Assembly (NCBI RefSeq): GCF_030704535.1
Contig: NC_081808.1
Location: forward strand, 25,609,501-25,673,500
From: Vitis vinifera
Lineage: Eukaryota; Streptophyta; Magnoliopsida; Vitales; Vitaceae
Direction of reading: 5' to 3'
Length of the DNA: 64,000 bases
Of this stretch, positions 48,530 through 60,833 are shown one piece after another. The position numbers were made by a program, and so were the translations under genes. Below the pieces are notes generated by a model that was not told the DNA's origin, did no database searches, and saw only the letters and a program-made list of their open reading frames with translations. Each line of letters begins with the position of its first letter. Positions within the stretch are counted from its first letter, which is position 1.

Positions 48530-50361
48530 TTTCAATTATTTTATTTTTCTATATTTAATAATTTATGCTTACTTTGTTTTTTTTTTTTTTGCCCTTTATA
48601 TTTTAAATTAAGATATTTTAATTTTCTATATTATCAATTATCTTAGTGCCGTAAAAAATACAAAACCCAATAATAAAAACATGATGAAATCTTCAAACAG
48701 AAAAGGCAACTGGAGTCTGGATTGGGCTTAACCCCTAACGATGACAGTTCACATATGCGGCATGCCCAATAGAGAGAGAGAATCCATTGCCTTGCAGCAA
48801 GCCGTTGCAACAATTTCATTCTTTGCTTTGCCTCGAGTCTCCAACCTTCCATTCGGTCTGTCATGGAATAACTTGTACATTTTACTTCCCAGTCTTCCCA
48901 CCCATGTCCCTTTATTTTCAAATACAACGTCACATGATTTAATAGTTTCAAATATTATAATATTTTATTTTTATTAAATATTAAAAAATAAAAAAATTAA
49001 TATATTATTATTTTTATTTTAAAAAAAAGTACATATTTTAACTTTTTTCTATTTAATAAAAAATTAAAAAAACAAATAACTGAAAATAAATTATTTTTAG
49101 TAAAAATAAATACCACCTTATTCTCCCCACTCCCTCAAAGACGCCGCCCTTGGGAACAAGGTTCCAAAAGTCCTACATGAACTTGGTTCACTCGGTGATG
49201 GGCTTTTGACCTTCTCGCTATCGAGTTATTAGGATACGTTGATTGAAAGGAGGAAGATTAAGACAACTCTTGATTTAAAATCCCTAAAAACCCCTCTAAC
49301 GGTTCCTCTAAAGTGCTCCTTGGTGCGGTGTTGACCTTTAGGCAAGGTTAAGGAAAGCAACAGTCTAAGGCCCAAACTTCATAGAAGACCATAATTTTTA
49401 TTATTATTATTATTACTTCGTTTATTTTTCTATTTTTTATTAGATTTTTTAAAAATAATTACAGATATTTTTTAAATTTTACTTAAACGATAAACTAGGA
49501 GGAAAAAAGATTCAAGTTTTCATAATAACCTAAATATATATATTTTTTTGTATTGAGATATTAATAAATATTAATGGGTAAAATATTTATTTCAACTGGC
49601 TAGCATTTTCATATTGTAAAAAGTATCTATTGATTTGATTATGAAAAGTTAAAAATTATATTTTTCAACTTCTTTGTTTTTATCTCATGGTATCTTCTCC
49701 ATTTTTTTTCTTTTTATTTATCTTCTAATTATTATTATTTATTTCAAAATCACAAGTCTACTTGTTTTGTACTAAATTGAATGAGTCAGATGTCTAATTT
49801 TCCATCCAGTTAATATTACATCATTAAACTAAAATCATATTTTATTGTTCTAAGTTCTAATTTCATATTTTGGTTTATTTGATATTTGTTTATAATTTAT
49901 TTTAATTTATAGTATCGGATTGTTTGCTTCATTGTATTTTTTTTGTTGTGTTTTTATATTGTATTTTTTATTTTCTTAACACATTACTAGAAAATATGAA
50001 TGAATATGAAAAAAATTAAAAATCAATTAATCAATTAATTAATTGAATCTCAAAAAGAAGCACTAGTTTAATATGACCAGTTATAATGGATTTTATTTTT
50101 AGAATTAAATATTATATAAAAAATTAAATTCTATATTAGTGAAGATTGCTCATGCATTCAAAACTAAAATGATTTATCCTATCACAAGAAAGATTAAGTG
50201 TAGTTATTTTATCTATTAAAAAAGTTATTTGAGTAAAATTTGATTATAAGCATTAATTAATAAGTTTGTATCTCAAAAAAATAGAAAATAAATAAATAAA
50301 ATTATAAATAGATAAATGATATTATTAAATATTTTATAAACAATGGTTAAATTGTTTTGGG
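48530..50361. other. AT-rich intergenic DNA
   Basis: It holds the NTR promoter region (minus) and then 1.8 kb of very AT-rich sequence with T-, A- and TTA-runs (for example ttattattattattatta near 49395). No gene or structured element recognised. Confidence 0.55.
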
Positions 50362-53086
50362 ATAACGGATTAAAAGGGATAAAATTCTCTTAATATTACA
50401 AAACTAACGCCCCATTTTTAATAGCCTAAAAAATGACCCAACTTCGAACACAAATACTTTTCAATTACTTTTGCTCCTTTTCTTCTCTTATTCTAATTTT
50501 ATTTCCCTCTCTTCACCTTTTTTTTTAATTTATTTATTATTCTTTCTTCAATTACAAATACACATATCTCTTCCCCATCAAACCAAACTCTTACTTGAGA
50601 CTTGAGACCACTGCTAGATTCTTTCCAGGCCATTTGGAACAAAGCATGGGGTTCATCGCTTCTCTTTTAATTTCCATTATGGTATGATGCATTTATTCTT
50701 TTCTTTGTTAAGCCTTGTTCCTTTTTTTTTTTATTTCATTAGATTCCTTTTGTTTGTTGAGAAACCACAAATTTTCTCTTTCATCGGTTTCCAAATTAAA
50801 GAAAAATGTGGCACCCAAAGTTGATTTTCCTTTTCTTTTCCTTAGTTTTTTGGGCAACCAAACAAAAAGTTGATGTTGCAACAACAGAAAAGGGGGCCAA
50901 ATTGTCATTCAATGTGTTAAGAAATAGGAAGATCTTGGTTTTTCCTCTTGTGTCAGTATCAGAGACTTCCCATCTTGTTTTGGTAAAAATAGGGTTCAAG
51001 TAGCTAATTTTACTTCTTCAAGTGTATCTTAGAGTACTACTCAAAATTTGGTCACATGCGTTTGTTTATGTAAATTAGGAGCCAAATTCTTACTTGATCA
51101 TAATAACATGGAACAAAAGCTTGGTGAGTTAGTGCCTTAGTATTGAAATTGATAATCAGATGAATTAGTGTATTTGTAAATTTGATATAAAGCCATTGTT
51201 GTTTGCCAAAAGAAAAAGGGTTTAAGAGTTTTGAGATTAATTCCATTCAAGTTGACACATATTGGGACCTCTCTTTGGCAAAATTTGAATCTAGGCCTAA
51301 GCCATTGGAGGGCTTCTATTCTCAAGGATATGAGGAAATAAGCATCCAAAAAGACTAATGTCACCCTAGGTTTGTACAATGTCATCTTCATTACTAAGAA
51401 GGAACACATTTTTAGAAAGAAGTTGTATGACATTAAGTCTCAATTTCAAGACAATAACCAAAATCATAATCTATCCATTGAATATGACACAATCGGTGTA
51501 GACAACCCTTTCCTCACCATTTGTATAGATAGTAAGATGGTAATGTAGGTGAAGCACCTTTGATGGAAGTTTCGAGGAAATCAGACTATCTTGATTTATT
51601 AGCTTCTAGTAGAAGTTTTTTGGGATGTCCATTATTGGTTGTTTGGTCTAACTATTGGAAATGCAATTTTCATATTCGAAACTTGCTCTTTAACTGAGAA
51701 GTTGTTTGACTTTTTGTTATCATTTTTAATTTTTTGTAATAATGAATCTCATGGTATTGGTTATTTATTCATGTATGTTAACTATATTCTATGTAGCAAA
51801 ATGCTCAAGCAAGATGGATTAAGCATGGCAAGAAATGGAACCAATTTAAATTACCAGAAAATGACATTCTTATTATTTATACTAATGTAGTTAGACATTG
51901 TGATATATGTAGTTAGACATTTTGACATATGTAGTTGGACATTGTGAAATATGTAATTGGACAATTTGATATATATCGATATAAATTTAAATGTAGTTGC
52001 ATGATAGCAAGTTTATAATTGAATGACAAGGTTATTCTAAAGTTATCAATAATATTACTATGGACTTTCTAAGCAACAAATTATTTGTGAACATACTTGA
52101 AAGAAGTTGTGTCTATTATAAACTTATCAAACTTAATATGAATTTAATAGGTATCAAGTTGATTTTGTATAAAATCATTGAAAGTTATGTCCATAGTTGA
52201 CAATTTAAACTTAACTTAATTTTCATCAAGTTGTTTTGTGCACAAACTTAAGGTAATTAAGTCCACAGTATTCACAAAATGCTTGAACGTAATTACTCTT
52301 AGGTTAATTATGAATAAACTTAAAAGTTGTCAAATCTAAGTCTATTCCATAATATCATATTTAATCTAGACTTAACAAGTATCAAATTGATTTTGTATAG
52401 ATTCATATGAAGTTATGTCTACAGTTGAAATTTTAATATGAACTTAACTATTATTAAATTGTTTTGTATGCAAACTTGAAGGCAATTAAGTTCACGGTCT
52501 TCACAGAACACCTGAACATAACTAGTAACTGTAATAAACTTGAAATATGTTAAATCCAAGTTTATTCCACAGTTATCATATTTAACCTTAACTTAATAGG
52601 TATCGAGTTTATTTTGTATAGATGCATTGATATCTAATTTATTTGATTGTTTCCTTTTTTTAACTCCATTTTTCATAGTTATAAATTATATTAAGAAATT
52701 AAAATAATTTCAAACTTATTTAAATATTTATTACATCTCAATAAATATTTGATAAATAAAAAAAGAAGGAAAAAAAAAAGATAATAAATATACATTGTTC
52801 ATTCAACTATAACTTTTAGCATTTTAAACTAAAGAAATTTGAAGAGAATTTGTGTGTAAAATTTGAAAAAATATGGTGAAAAAGAGAGAAACTAGGTCGA
52901 AGTAATAGATGGTGGGAAAATGTGTTGAAAAAAGTACACTTTTTAACTAGAGAAAATGTGCTGAAAAATAATAAAAAAAGGTAAAAGGGGCCAAAGTAAT
53001 AGTTGGAGGGAAGGGAAAATGGGCTGTCACTTTTGAGGCTATTAAAAATAGAGGGTTAGAGCATTTTGTCCCTTTTAAACGGTTAT
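50362..53086. mobile_element. Non-autonomous DNA transposon with long terminal inverted repeats (Mutator-like)
   Basis: The left end (from 50362: ATAACGGATTAAAAGGGA) matches the reverse complement of the right end (ATAACCGTTTAAAAGGGA, up to 53086) over about 60-75 bp, including a shared ATTTTTAATAGCCT block. Long TIRs on a 2.7-kb element suggest a Mutator-like element. Flanks show similar but not identical tgttttggg / tgtttttggg stretches, so a 9-bp duplication is not proven. The interior has no transposase frame; 51240-51900 has short frames with no recognised domain, and 52150-52640 is a tandem array. hAT or other superfamilies remain possible. Confidence 0.7.
52150..52640. repeat. Tandem repeat, period about 225 bp, inside the TIR element
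   Basis: Related blocks beginning gtatcaagttgattttgta, gtatcaaattgattttgta and gtatcgagtttattttgta occur near 52152, 52379 and 52602. Each of the first two is followed by aagttatgtc and cttaact motifs, then acagtattcac-like sequence. Copies have diverged by roughly a fifth. About two and a half units. Confidence 0.75.
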
Positions 53087-53961
53087 GGCATTTGTTTTTG
53101 GGGATAATAGAGTGATTTATGATTGGATGGCACTGTTTGGTACAGGAGGAAGAAGTCTAAAACACCCCAAACCCATATTTAGGCTGGGCTTGGGATGTCT
53201 GAGCCCATACACATGTTTCACCGGATTTGGGCTGCACCATTAGGGGTGAACCTTCTAGTGATGGAAATTAGTGGAATGCATAAGAATGATTGGAGATAAT
53301 GGGAGGTTACCCCCTTTACCTGAATGAAATAATATAAAGGGGCCAAGTGGACATAACCAAGCCATGATGATGCCTCCCCCTCCTATATTTCAAGTTTTCA
53401 ACCACCGCAAATATTATTATTTTTTTCCTTCGTCCTATTCTCCCCTTCCTTTCTCGTAGTTTAGTCAAATAATGGTATCGTGTTAGGTGGCAGTACAAGC
53501 TTTTTGAATCTTCGTTCCCACTCCCCTCCTGGCCCCGTCAAATATTTTTCCAGAACTCAAGTCAGTATTTCCCATTTCTTCACAATCTGTGTGTCAGTTT
53601 CAGAGAAATTGATGCATGATGATTGATCATATCCCAAAGGAAACTCAAAGGGTATGGGTAGTAATTATTTAGTGTTTTCAAAACATAAAAAGCACTTTTC
53701 ATAAACTTTTATTTTTAGGGGTTTTTTGAGAATAATATTTTGATTTTTTATTTATGTCAAACATAAGTATGGGATGGTTTTATGGAGAATAACTTTGAGG
53801 AAATTGTTTTTTTAATCACAATGTGGTTCCACGGTTCTAAAAAATGATCCGAGAAGTGGTATAGAAAATGTTTTCAACCGAACATTCAACAACAAATTCT
53901 CAAATTCTCAATACTAACCAAAAACATGAATATGAATACATGGGTCTGTTTGTCCCTCTAT
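53087..53961. other. Intergenic DNA after the TIR element
   Basis: No gene seen. A CCTCCCCCTCC-rich stretch near 53370 and a short (TCTA)n run near 53955-53975 are the only notable features; the latter sits at the 3' edge of the small basic-protein gene. Confidence 0.5.
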
Positions 53962-54339
53962 CTATCTATCTATATCATTGGCAGCCTGAGCGATATCGTC
54001 TACAGAAAGAGAAGAGCGCTTTATGAACTCCAAGCAGTCTGCAATGGCTTCCGAGTAGAAGGAGTTGGTCCGCCCAAACGATCTAAACCTGCAGTCCCCG
54101 CTCTCCATCATTAGACTCATCCTGCTCCTGCTGCTGTCGCTTCCTTTCTTGGTGCTCCTACTCCTGCTGATGCCTCTCTTGAGCGACTCTACAGCTTGCC
54201 CGCACAGCCTGAACAAGTACATCAACCTGACCCGCACCCTGATCAGAACTGAGAATCTCTTGGGGTTCAGCCGGAAGCCTCTGCCTCCATGCCACGATCT
54301 CCTCCCAACCCTCTTGTACTTGTACCCCATATTCCCCAT
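53962..54339 (-). CDS. Small basic plant protein of unknown function
   Basis: 125 aa, single exon. N-terminal half very basic with aromatic residues (YKYKRVGRRSWHGGRGFRL), then a short hydrophobic patch (VRLMYLFRLCG), a Ser/Arg/Lys-rich middle (RSRSTKKGSDSSRSR) and a C-terminal block FGRTNSFYSEAIADCLEFIK. I believe this pattern (basic N-terminus plus a RTNSFYSEAIADCLEFIK-type tail) is a conserved plant family, but I cannot name it or give a function. There is no signal peptide. A TATA box lies 48-55 bp upstream of the ATG. Divergent from PP7; the two share about 0.9 kb of upstream DNA. Confidence 0.7.
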   Translation of the reverse strand: MGNMGYKYKRVGRRSWHGGRGFRLNPKRFSVLIRVRVRLMYLFRLCGQAVESLKRGISRSRSTKKGSDSSRSRMSLMMESGDCRFRSFGRTNSFYSEAIADCLEFIKRSSLSVDDIAQAANDIDR

Positions 54340-54386
54340 TTCGCCTGTGCCTGCCCTAGCACCAAGCTCTCTTCAGCCAAACCTTG

Positions 54387-54394
54387 TATATATA
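54387..54394 (-). promoter_or_regulatory. TATA box of the small basic-protein gene
   Basis: TATATATA on the minus strand (context GTATATATACAAGG) at 48-55 bp before the ATG at 54339. This implies a very short leader, of 15-25 nt. Confidence 0.5.
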
Positions 54395-55235
54395 CTAGTA
54401 ATAAAAGTCTCAAGGATGACTTTTCGGAATGGAAGAAACTTGGAAATTGCTGACTCTCTTGTGATTTTTAATTTAATCCGTGTGTTGCATGGATACCCGT
54501 TTGAAAACGTGGACATCCACATATATGTAATTGGGAATGTGGGGAGAGAAGTTGGAAACACAAACAGAAGGATGTCTCAGCTGTTTTCTACCAAGAATTT
54601 GACTACCCAATTGTGTGTGGGTTTGTTTTGTCTTCTTTTTAAATTTTACATTTCCCAATAGAGGGGGGGCTTAACTTTTTGCTTAAAGCACTAGTGGGTG
54701 GTTTGCTGTTTTCCATTAGGAAGAAAACAGAGCAATTTCAAATTCAGAGAAAGTTTTGGCAAATTCACTTTGGAAAACAACGAGTCATTAGGTGGCGTGA
54801 TTTGAGTTAGAAAAGGCATGAGAGAACAAATGATTAGGTGCCGTGATTTGAGTTGAAAACAAAAGAAGGTGTTTTATTTTATTTTTAAGTTTTAACTATA
54901 GAATAGAATGGAAATAAAAGGTGTGACCGTGACTCTGTGAGCCTGTGAGCCTGTGAGTGTGAGAAGTGATAACATTTTGTCAGCATTTGAGAAAACTTCC
55001 AGGAATAGAATAGGGTGAAAGGAGTGAAGTTCGGTGGTCGAATAAGAAGTTGGTGCGGCTGGATTTGATGTGTCCGTAGACATTGGCCAATTGCCTCGCC
55101 TTGTCGCCCAACCTCCTCCTCCTCTTCCTCCCTTTCCTCTCCACTGCTGTGGGCTCCATTTCTGATCTACCCAGCTGCCACTTGGTGCCTTGGGTGATTA
55201 GGGTTTTATTTTATTTTTTTATCACAATTAGGTTA
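54395..55235. other. Divergent promoter region and PP7 leader
   Basis: Between the small basic-protein gene (minus) and PP7 (plus). CT-rich DNA at 55108-55145 probably lies in the PP7 5' leader. The frame upstream of the PP7 ATG is open back to 55083 but without an ATG. A repeated gtgagcctgtgagcctgtgag stretch near 54937-54957 is a minor repeat. Confidence 0.5.
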
Positions 55236-58200
55236 ATGTCTGATGCGGAGATCCCGGAGGCAGTGACATGGCCGACGAACGGGAGTCTAACCCTAGAATG
55301 GGTGGATCATCTCATGACCGCCTTCGAATGGTGTTCCGGGAATCTTCCTCCCACCGATTTCCCTTCCCTTATGCCTGTTGCCGTCTTCGATAGTCTGGTG
55401 CTCACTGCTTCCAAGATTCTCCACAAAGAAGCAAACTGTGTTAGGATTGACCCCTCCCCCCTCGATTCCACCGTTGTAGTCGTCGGCGACGTCCATGGCC
55501 AGCTTCACGATGTAATCTTTCTCCTCCGGGACTCTGGCTTCCCTTCCCAAAACCGCTTCTACGTCTTTAACGGAGATTATGTCGATAGAGGCGCCTGGGG
55601 CCTTGAGACCTTTCTTCTCCTGCTCGCTTGGAAGGTATTTCTATCTCTTTTGTTCATCCTTTGAAAAAAAAAAAACTTTTTTTTTTTTCATTTGTATATC
55701 CATGGCTTGAATGATTTCCTTCTTTCATGAAACGTTATTGAATGCAGAACACGGACTCCCTTACAACAATCCTCAATATTCATTCATTTCGAATCAAAGC
55801 TGATGAACCTGTTAAGATTTTGTAAACCTTTAAGGCAATGCGGTCTATTAGTTTCAATTTCAAATGACAATTTCTTAATCAAGTTTAATCAACCAAAGGA
55901 ATGAAGAAACTGTGAAGAAAGAAATGATATCTAACGATCAAATATTGCGTTGCTAGTCTTTTATTCTGTCTTTGTCCAAAATTCTCAATTCCCTTTGTTC
56001 CCACTTCCCAGTGCTATATTTTTCCACATTACCTTTACTGAGCGCCAGAATAAGGCAGACTATGAGTTGCCAAATGCACTAAGAGTGCGTTTGGGAGTGA
56101 TTTTAGAAAGTTGTTCTAATCTTTTTAACACTTAAAATTTTTTATCTTTCAAGCATAAAAAAGACTAGGAACGCCTCCTAGCATAACTACCAAATGCACT
56201 CTAAATTGCTAACAACATTTATATTTTTAAACTTTCTGTACTTAATTATGTTACCAAACAAGTTTCTATTTTCTTGCAAGTTGTAATGACCATAGTCCAT
56301 GTTTCAGGTTTTTTGATCTAGATTACATATATTAATGTCTAATGGTCATGTTTGTTTTATGTTCCAAATATAAGGTTTAGTAGTTTGTAATATTCTGTTT
56401 AAATGATGTTTCTTGCCAGGTTTTTATGCCAGATAGAGTGTTTCTCCTCCGGGGAAATCATGAATCTAAATATTGCACGTCTGTATATGGTTTTGAGAAA
56501 GAAGTAATGACCAAATATGGTGATAAAGGGAAGCATGTCTACCGCAAATGTTTAGGATGCTTTGAAGGACTTCCTTTGGCCTCTATTATAGCTGAACGTG
56601 TTTATACTGCTCATGGAGGGCTTTTCCGTAGTGTAGCTGTTAACTTGCCTAAGAGATCCAAAGGAAAGAAAAATCGGAGAATAAGTTTTAACCCTGAAAT
56701 GAAGTCACTTTCTCTTGGTTCTTTGGAGGAATTATCAAAAGCTAGGAGATCGGTTCTTGATCCTCCTTGGGAGGGTTTAAACCTGATTCCTGGTGATGTG
56801 CTGTGGTCAGATCCATCAATGAGCCCTGGTCTCTCTCCAAATAAAGAAAGAGGCATTGGTCTATTGTGGGGTCCTGATTGCACAGAGGATTTCTTGAAGA
56901 AGCTCCATCTAAAGGTGACATCTTAAGCAAACTTTCTATTTAAAACTAATATATTTATATTGTTGGGATTGATCTGGACTAGTATTTTACAACCTCTTAC
57001 TGTGCTTTTTGTATATTTTAGTGTTGCAAATTCCCCACAGAATTCAGTTTGGGTGAAATGGGGATCCTTAAATTCAAGATAATGCCTATTCTTCTGTCTG
57101 TATATGTTAACTAATTAATTAGTGATTTATGATTTTAGCTTCTTACAGTCTTGTTCACTAACCATATTCTCTGTAAATGTGTATAGTCCATATACAAAAA
57201 TGGGAACAATGAATGGCAAATTGAATATTTAGTTGAGTTTCCTGTTATTAATTTAAATATTAAAAAACATATCTCTATGGTTTTCTTCTAGTTCAAGATC
57301 CTCTGTCCTTTAAATTGATATTTAAATTGCTACTTCCTACTTGTGTAGCAATATGTCTATGTTAAATGCTTGCTTACAAAACCATGGACATAGTTATCTA
57401 TTCTGTTTTAAGGACAGGAATTGAACCACAGTAATGACCATAAAATTTAAATATATTTTCCTTGTAATGCTTATTAGGTGGCTAAAAATTGAATTGAGGA
57501 TGAGCAATCGATTAACCTAATGAGCTGATGGCTGTTTCCCCGTTTTTGAGCCTAAACACTAAAACAAAAAAGGGAAAAAAGAAAGTCAAAACCTTGTTTT
57601 TTGGGTTGGATGAAATCACTCAACTAGGATGTGAGATTTTAGTGCAGAAAATGGAATCTTATGTTAGATGAGATACAAGTAGATGCTTGTTATTCTCGAC
57701 TTCCTTTGAACCATGACCTCATAGTCTAACCTTTGGGGTCAAACAAAAACCAAGAGTATGGGGTGATCAAAATTTGCTACCTGGTTATATATACCACTCA
57801 ATCACATGCTTATTGCCTTCAAGAGGTACCAATCATTGCACCCTTTTTTGTTAATTGTATTCAGTATTTTCTCAACGAGCCCTAGAACATGTGGCATGTG
57901 TCTTACCTCGTGACAATCCTTTTTTTTTAATAGGCAAACAAGAATATATAAAAGACTCCAATCAAAGATACTTTTTGTATAGTTTTTTTTGGAGGATTCC
58001 TCATCCTTCTATTGTACTTATTCTTACTTACCTTAATATATTATATTGTTGTTTCTCATAAAAGAAAAAAAAAAAAAACTCCAATCAAAGTGCAGGGGGT
58101 GCACCCCAAGTACTCAATAGGTATACAAAAGATGCCAAAACAAAAAACAGAAACACCTAGAACAAGCACACAAAACACTCTCTTTCTAATTAACACTCAA

Positions 58201-60796
58201 TTAATCAATAAAATCTAACAAGGAAACATGACATCTTGAATATGTTGGTGGGTCCATTGGAAAAGGTTACAAATAAGAGAGCCCTTTAGTACTTGATTTG
58301 ATCATTGAATTCCATCAAAGTATCTTCGATTCCTCCCTTACTAGAGAATCCAAAACAAGTTAGGAGAGGTTGTCCTCAAAATCTTTTGTCTATTTTTGCT
58401 AATAAAATTCTCATGCCATCCTTTTAGCAATTCTTTTACTATTAAAAGGGAGGATCAAAGGATAGCTAAAAAGAGAAAACAACAAATGCCAAAGACCTCT
58501 TGCCTTTCCACAATGGATTAGTGCACGATTAGTTTATTATTTTGGACTCATACATAAATAGCAATGGTTAGCCAACACTCAAACCTTTTCTCTTAAGCTG
58601 ATCTAAGGTTAGGAACCCTTCCTAAACGGCTTCCCAAGCCCTCCCCCCCCAAAAAAAACCCACTTTTAAGAGGGAAAAGATGCTCCTCTGTCCAACTATA
58701 AGGAAGCTATAAGGAAGAGTAGAAAGATTTCATTGAGAAGTCTCCACTCTTGCTAGCCTTCCAAATAAGCTTATCTTCATCCTCACTGCACTTCCCAAGC
58801 ACTTTAAGCCTCTTGAGTAATTCCTTAATGCTATGTAGCTCCTAATCTTGAAATCATCTTGTGAAACTTAGGTTCCACACAACCTACCCGTTAACGACCT
58901 TGCAAGCATTCACCAATCAAACCTCTTTATTAGAAGCAAAAGAGAAAAGAGAGGAAAAAGAGTGCTTCAAAGGAGCATCCCCACATTAGACATCATGCCA
59001 AAATTGTGTTCTTCTTCCATTGCCAACCAAAAAACTTGTTCTACCTTTAAAGGCTTCCCAACCTCCTCTTATACCATCATCCCCAAGCCAACACCATGTC
59101 CCTCCTTTCCTCCTTGTAAGAGAGCACCATCCTCTAGGTTCTTCTCCAACTTTCCCACATAGTTTATTAACTGAAAAGCAATCAAAATTCTCTTTTCACT
59201 TTGTCTAAGTTTCTTGCTTTACAACTTGGTAGCCTGGCTTTTTCTAGAACAAAATATAACAGCTACCTAGATATAATCATAGTTGTTAACTAGTAAAACT
59301 TATTGCATTTTGTTTTTCTAATTTTCCATATTGTGTATAGTGAAAAATAAATAGAAAAAATATGCATACATGTGCATATATATTGAAAGAATAAAGTATA
59401 AGTTAACCTATAACCAATTTCATTATAGATAGTAGGATTTAAAGTCTTAAACTATATGAGAACATTGAATGCACATGTATGAAAGCATTGAATGCTAAAG
59501 TTTAATTCAATAAAATATGAGCTTAATGCATGGGTTCCTCACAAAATCCACAAAAAAATAATCATTTTAAATTTCTAGATTTTATTTTTAGTTTCAAATT
59601 CTAACTAAGCATATGTACTTATATGCATTATTGATATTTATGATTCTATGTGTCATTTCTAATGTTCTAACTTTTTATGTTCATCATCATTCCTTCCCCA
59701 TTGAAAAAAATAAAGATAAAAAACCTAATATATTAAGTAAAATTTTTTATTCATCAATCACTATCTTTTTCAATGTCAACATTCAAGTAAAAATTCTCTA
59801 ATACTCATTGTAAGGATAAATTTATGTAACTTCCACTATAACCTTTGATAATAAAAATATAGCTTTTCATATAGGATTATTTTTCTTTTTCTCCCATCAA
59901 TTTCTAACCTTTTTGTACATTCTAAACAATGAATATAATAATTTTTTTAACAAAAAAAGAAAAAGAAAATGAATTTAATTTTTCTTTGAAGTAAAGAAAA
60001 ACAGTTGAAGGTGTATGTATTATTGTATCATTGCACTGTTGTATCATTATATTACGTATTATATTGTGATACTTATCAAATTTTCATAAAAAATGTATTG
60101 TGTCATGTATAGTAAATTTTTGACTAAAGATATAATATTTTTGTCATAACTCCATAACCGTTCCCTTTGTTTCACTTGTTTGTATTTTATGAGTTGGAAA
60201 TTGATCGTCTGACTGATAAATTCTGTGTTTATAGTAAAGAGCTCCAGCGCTGACATTAGATTTGTTACCCATCATTGTTATTTCAGTTGATTATTAGATC
60301 ACATGAAGGGCCTGATGCAAGGGAAAAGCGACCTGGTCTTGCAGGAATGAAGGAAGGGTACACTATAGATCATGTTGTAGAGTCAGGAAAGTTAATTACT
60401 CTGTTTAGTGCTCCAGACTACCCACAATTTCAGGTCTGTTCTTCCTCGTGCAACTCAGAGTTTCCTTGTTCCTATATTTAATAGTTCTTGCTTTTATATA
60501 AATGTCTTTGGAAACAATAGCAGCTTAAATATTCTTTAATTTTCTTCAACATTCTCTTTCCTGGGCTTTTGGAAGGGAAAAAATTCTAAATTTTATTGCT
60601 TTTAACACTCCCAATATGCCTGAGGTTAAATTGTTGAGTTCCATGAGTTGACTGCACTCGACCATGTTCTTAATTTTCATTTTTGGGGCAACATTATCAA
60701 TTTTGCTTTAAATGATACCACCTAGCACATGCCACTCTTAAGGACAAATTACATCTCAAAATGCCATTGGTTAAATGTTTTATAGGTTTTAATTCA

Positions 60797-60833
<37 letters not shown>

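Noticed and set aside
52150-52640. Spaced repeats that could recall a CRISPR array
   Set aside because: Units are about 225 bp, diverged and without short identical repeats; the genome is a plant.
55083-55235. In-frame N-terminal extension of PP7
   Set aside because: Opens with TTG, not ATG, and is leucine-rich leader translation; plant PP7 proteins begin near [10 protein letters not shown].
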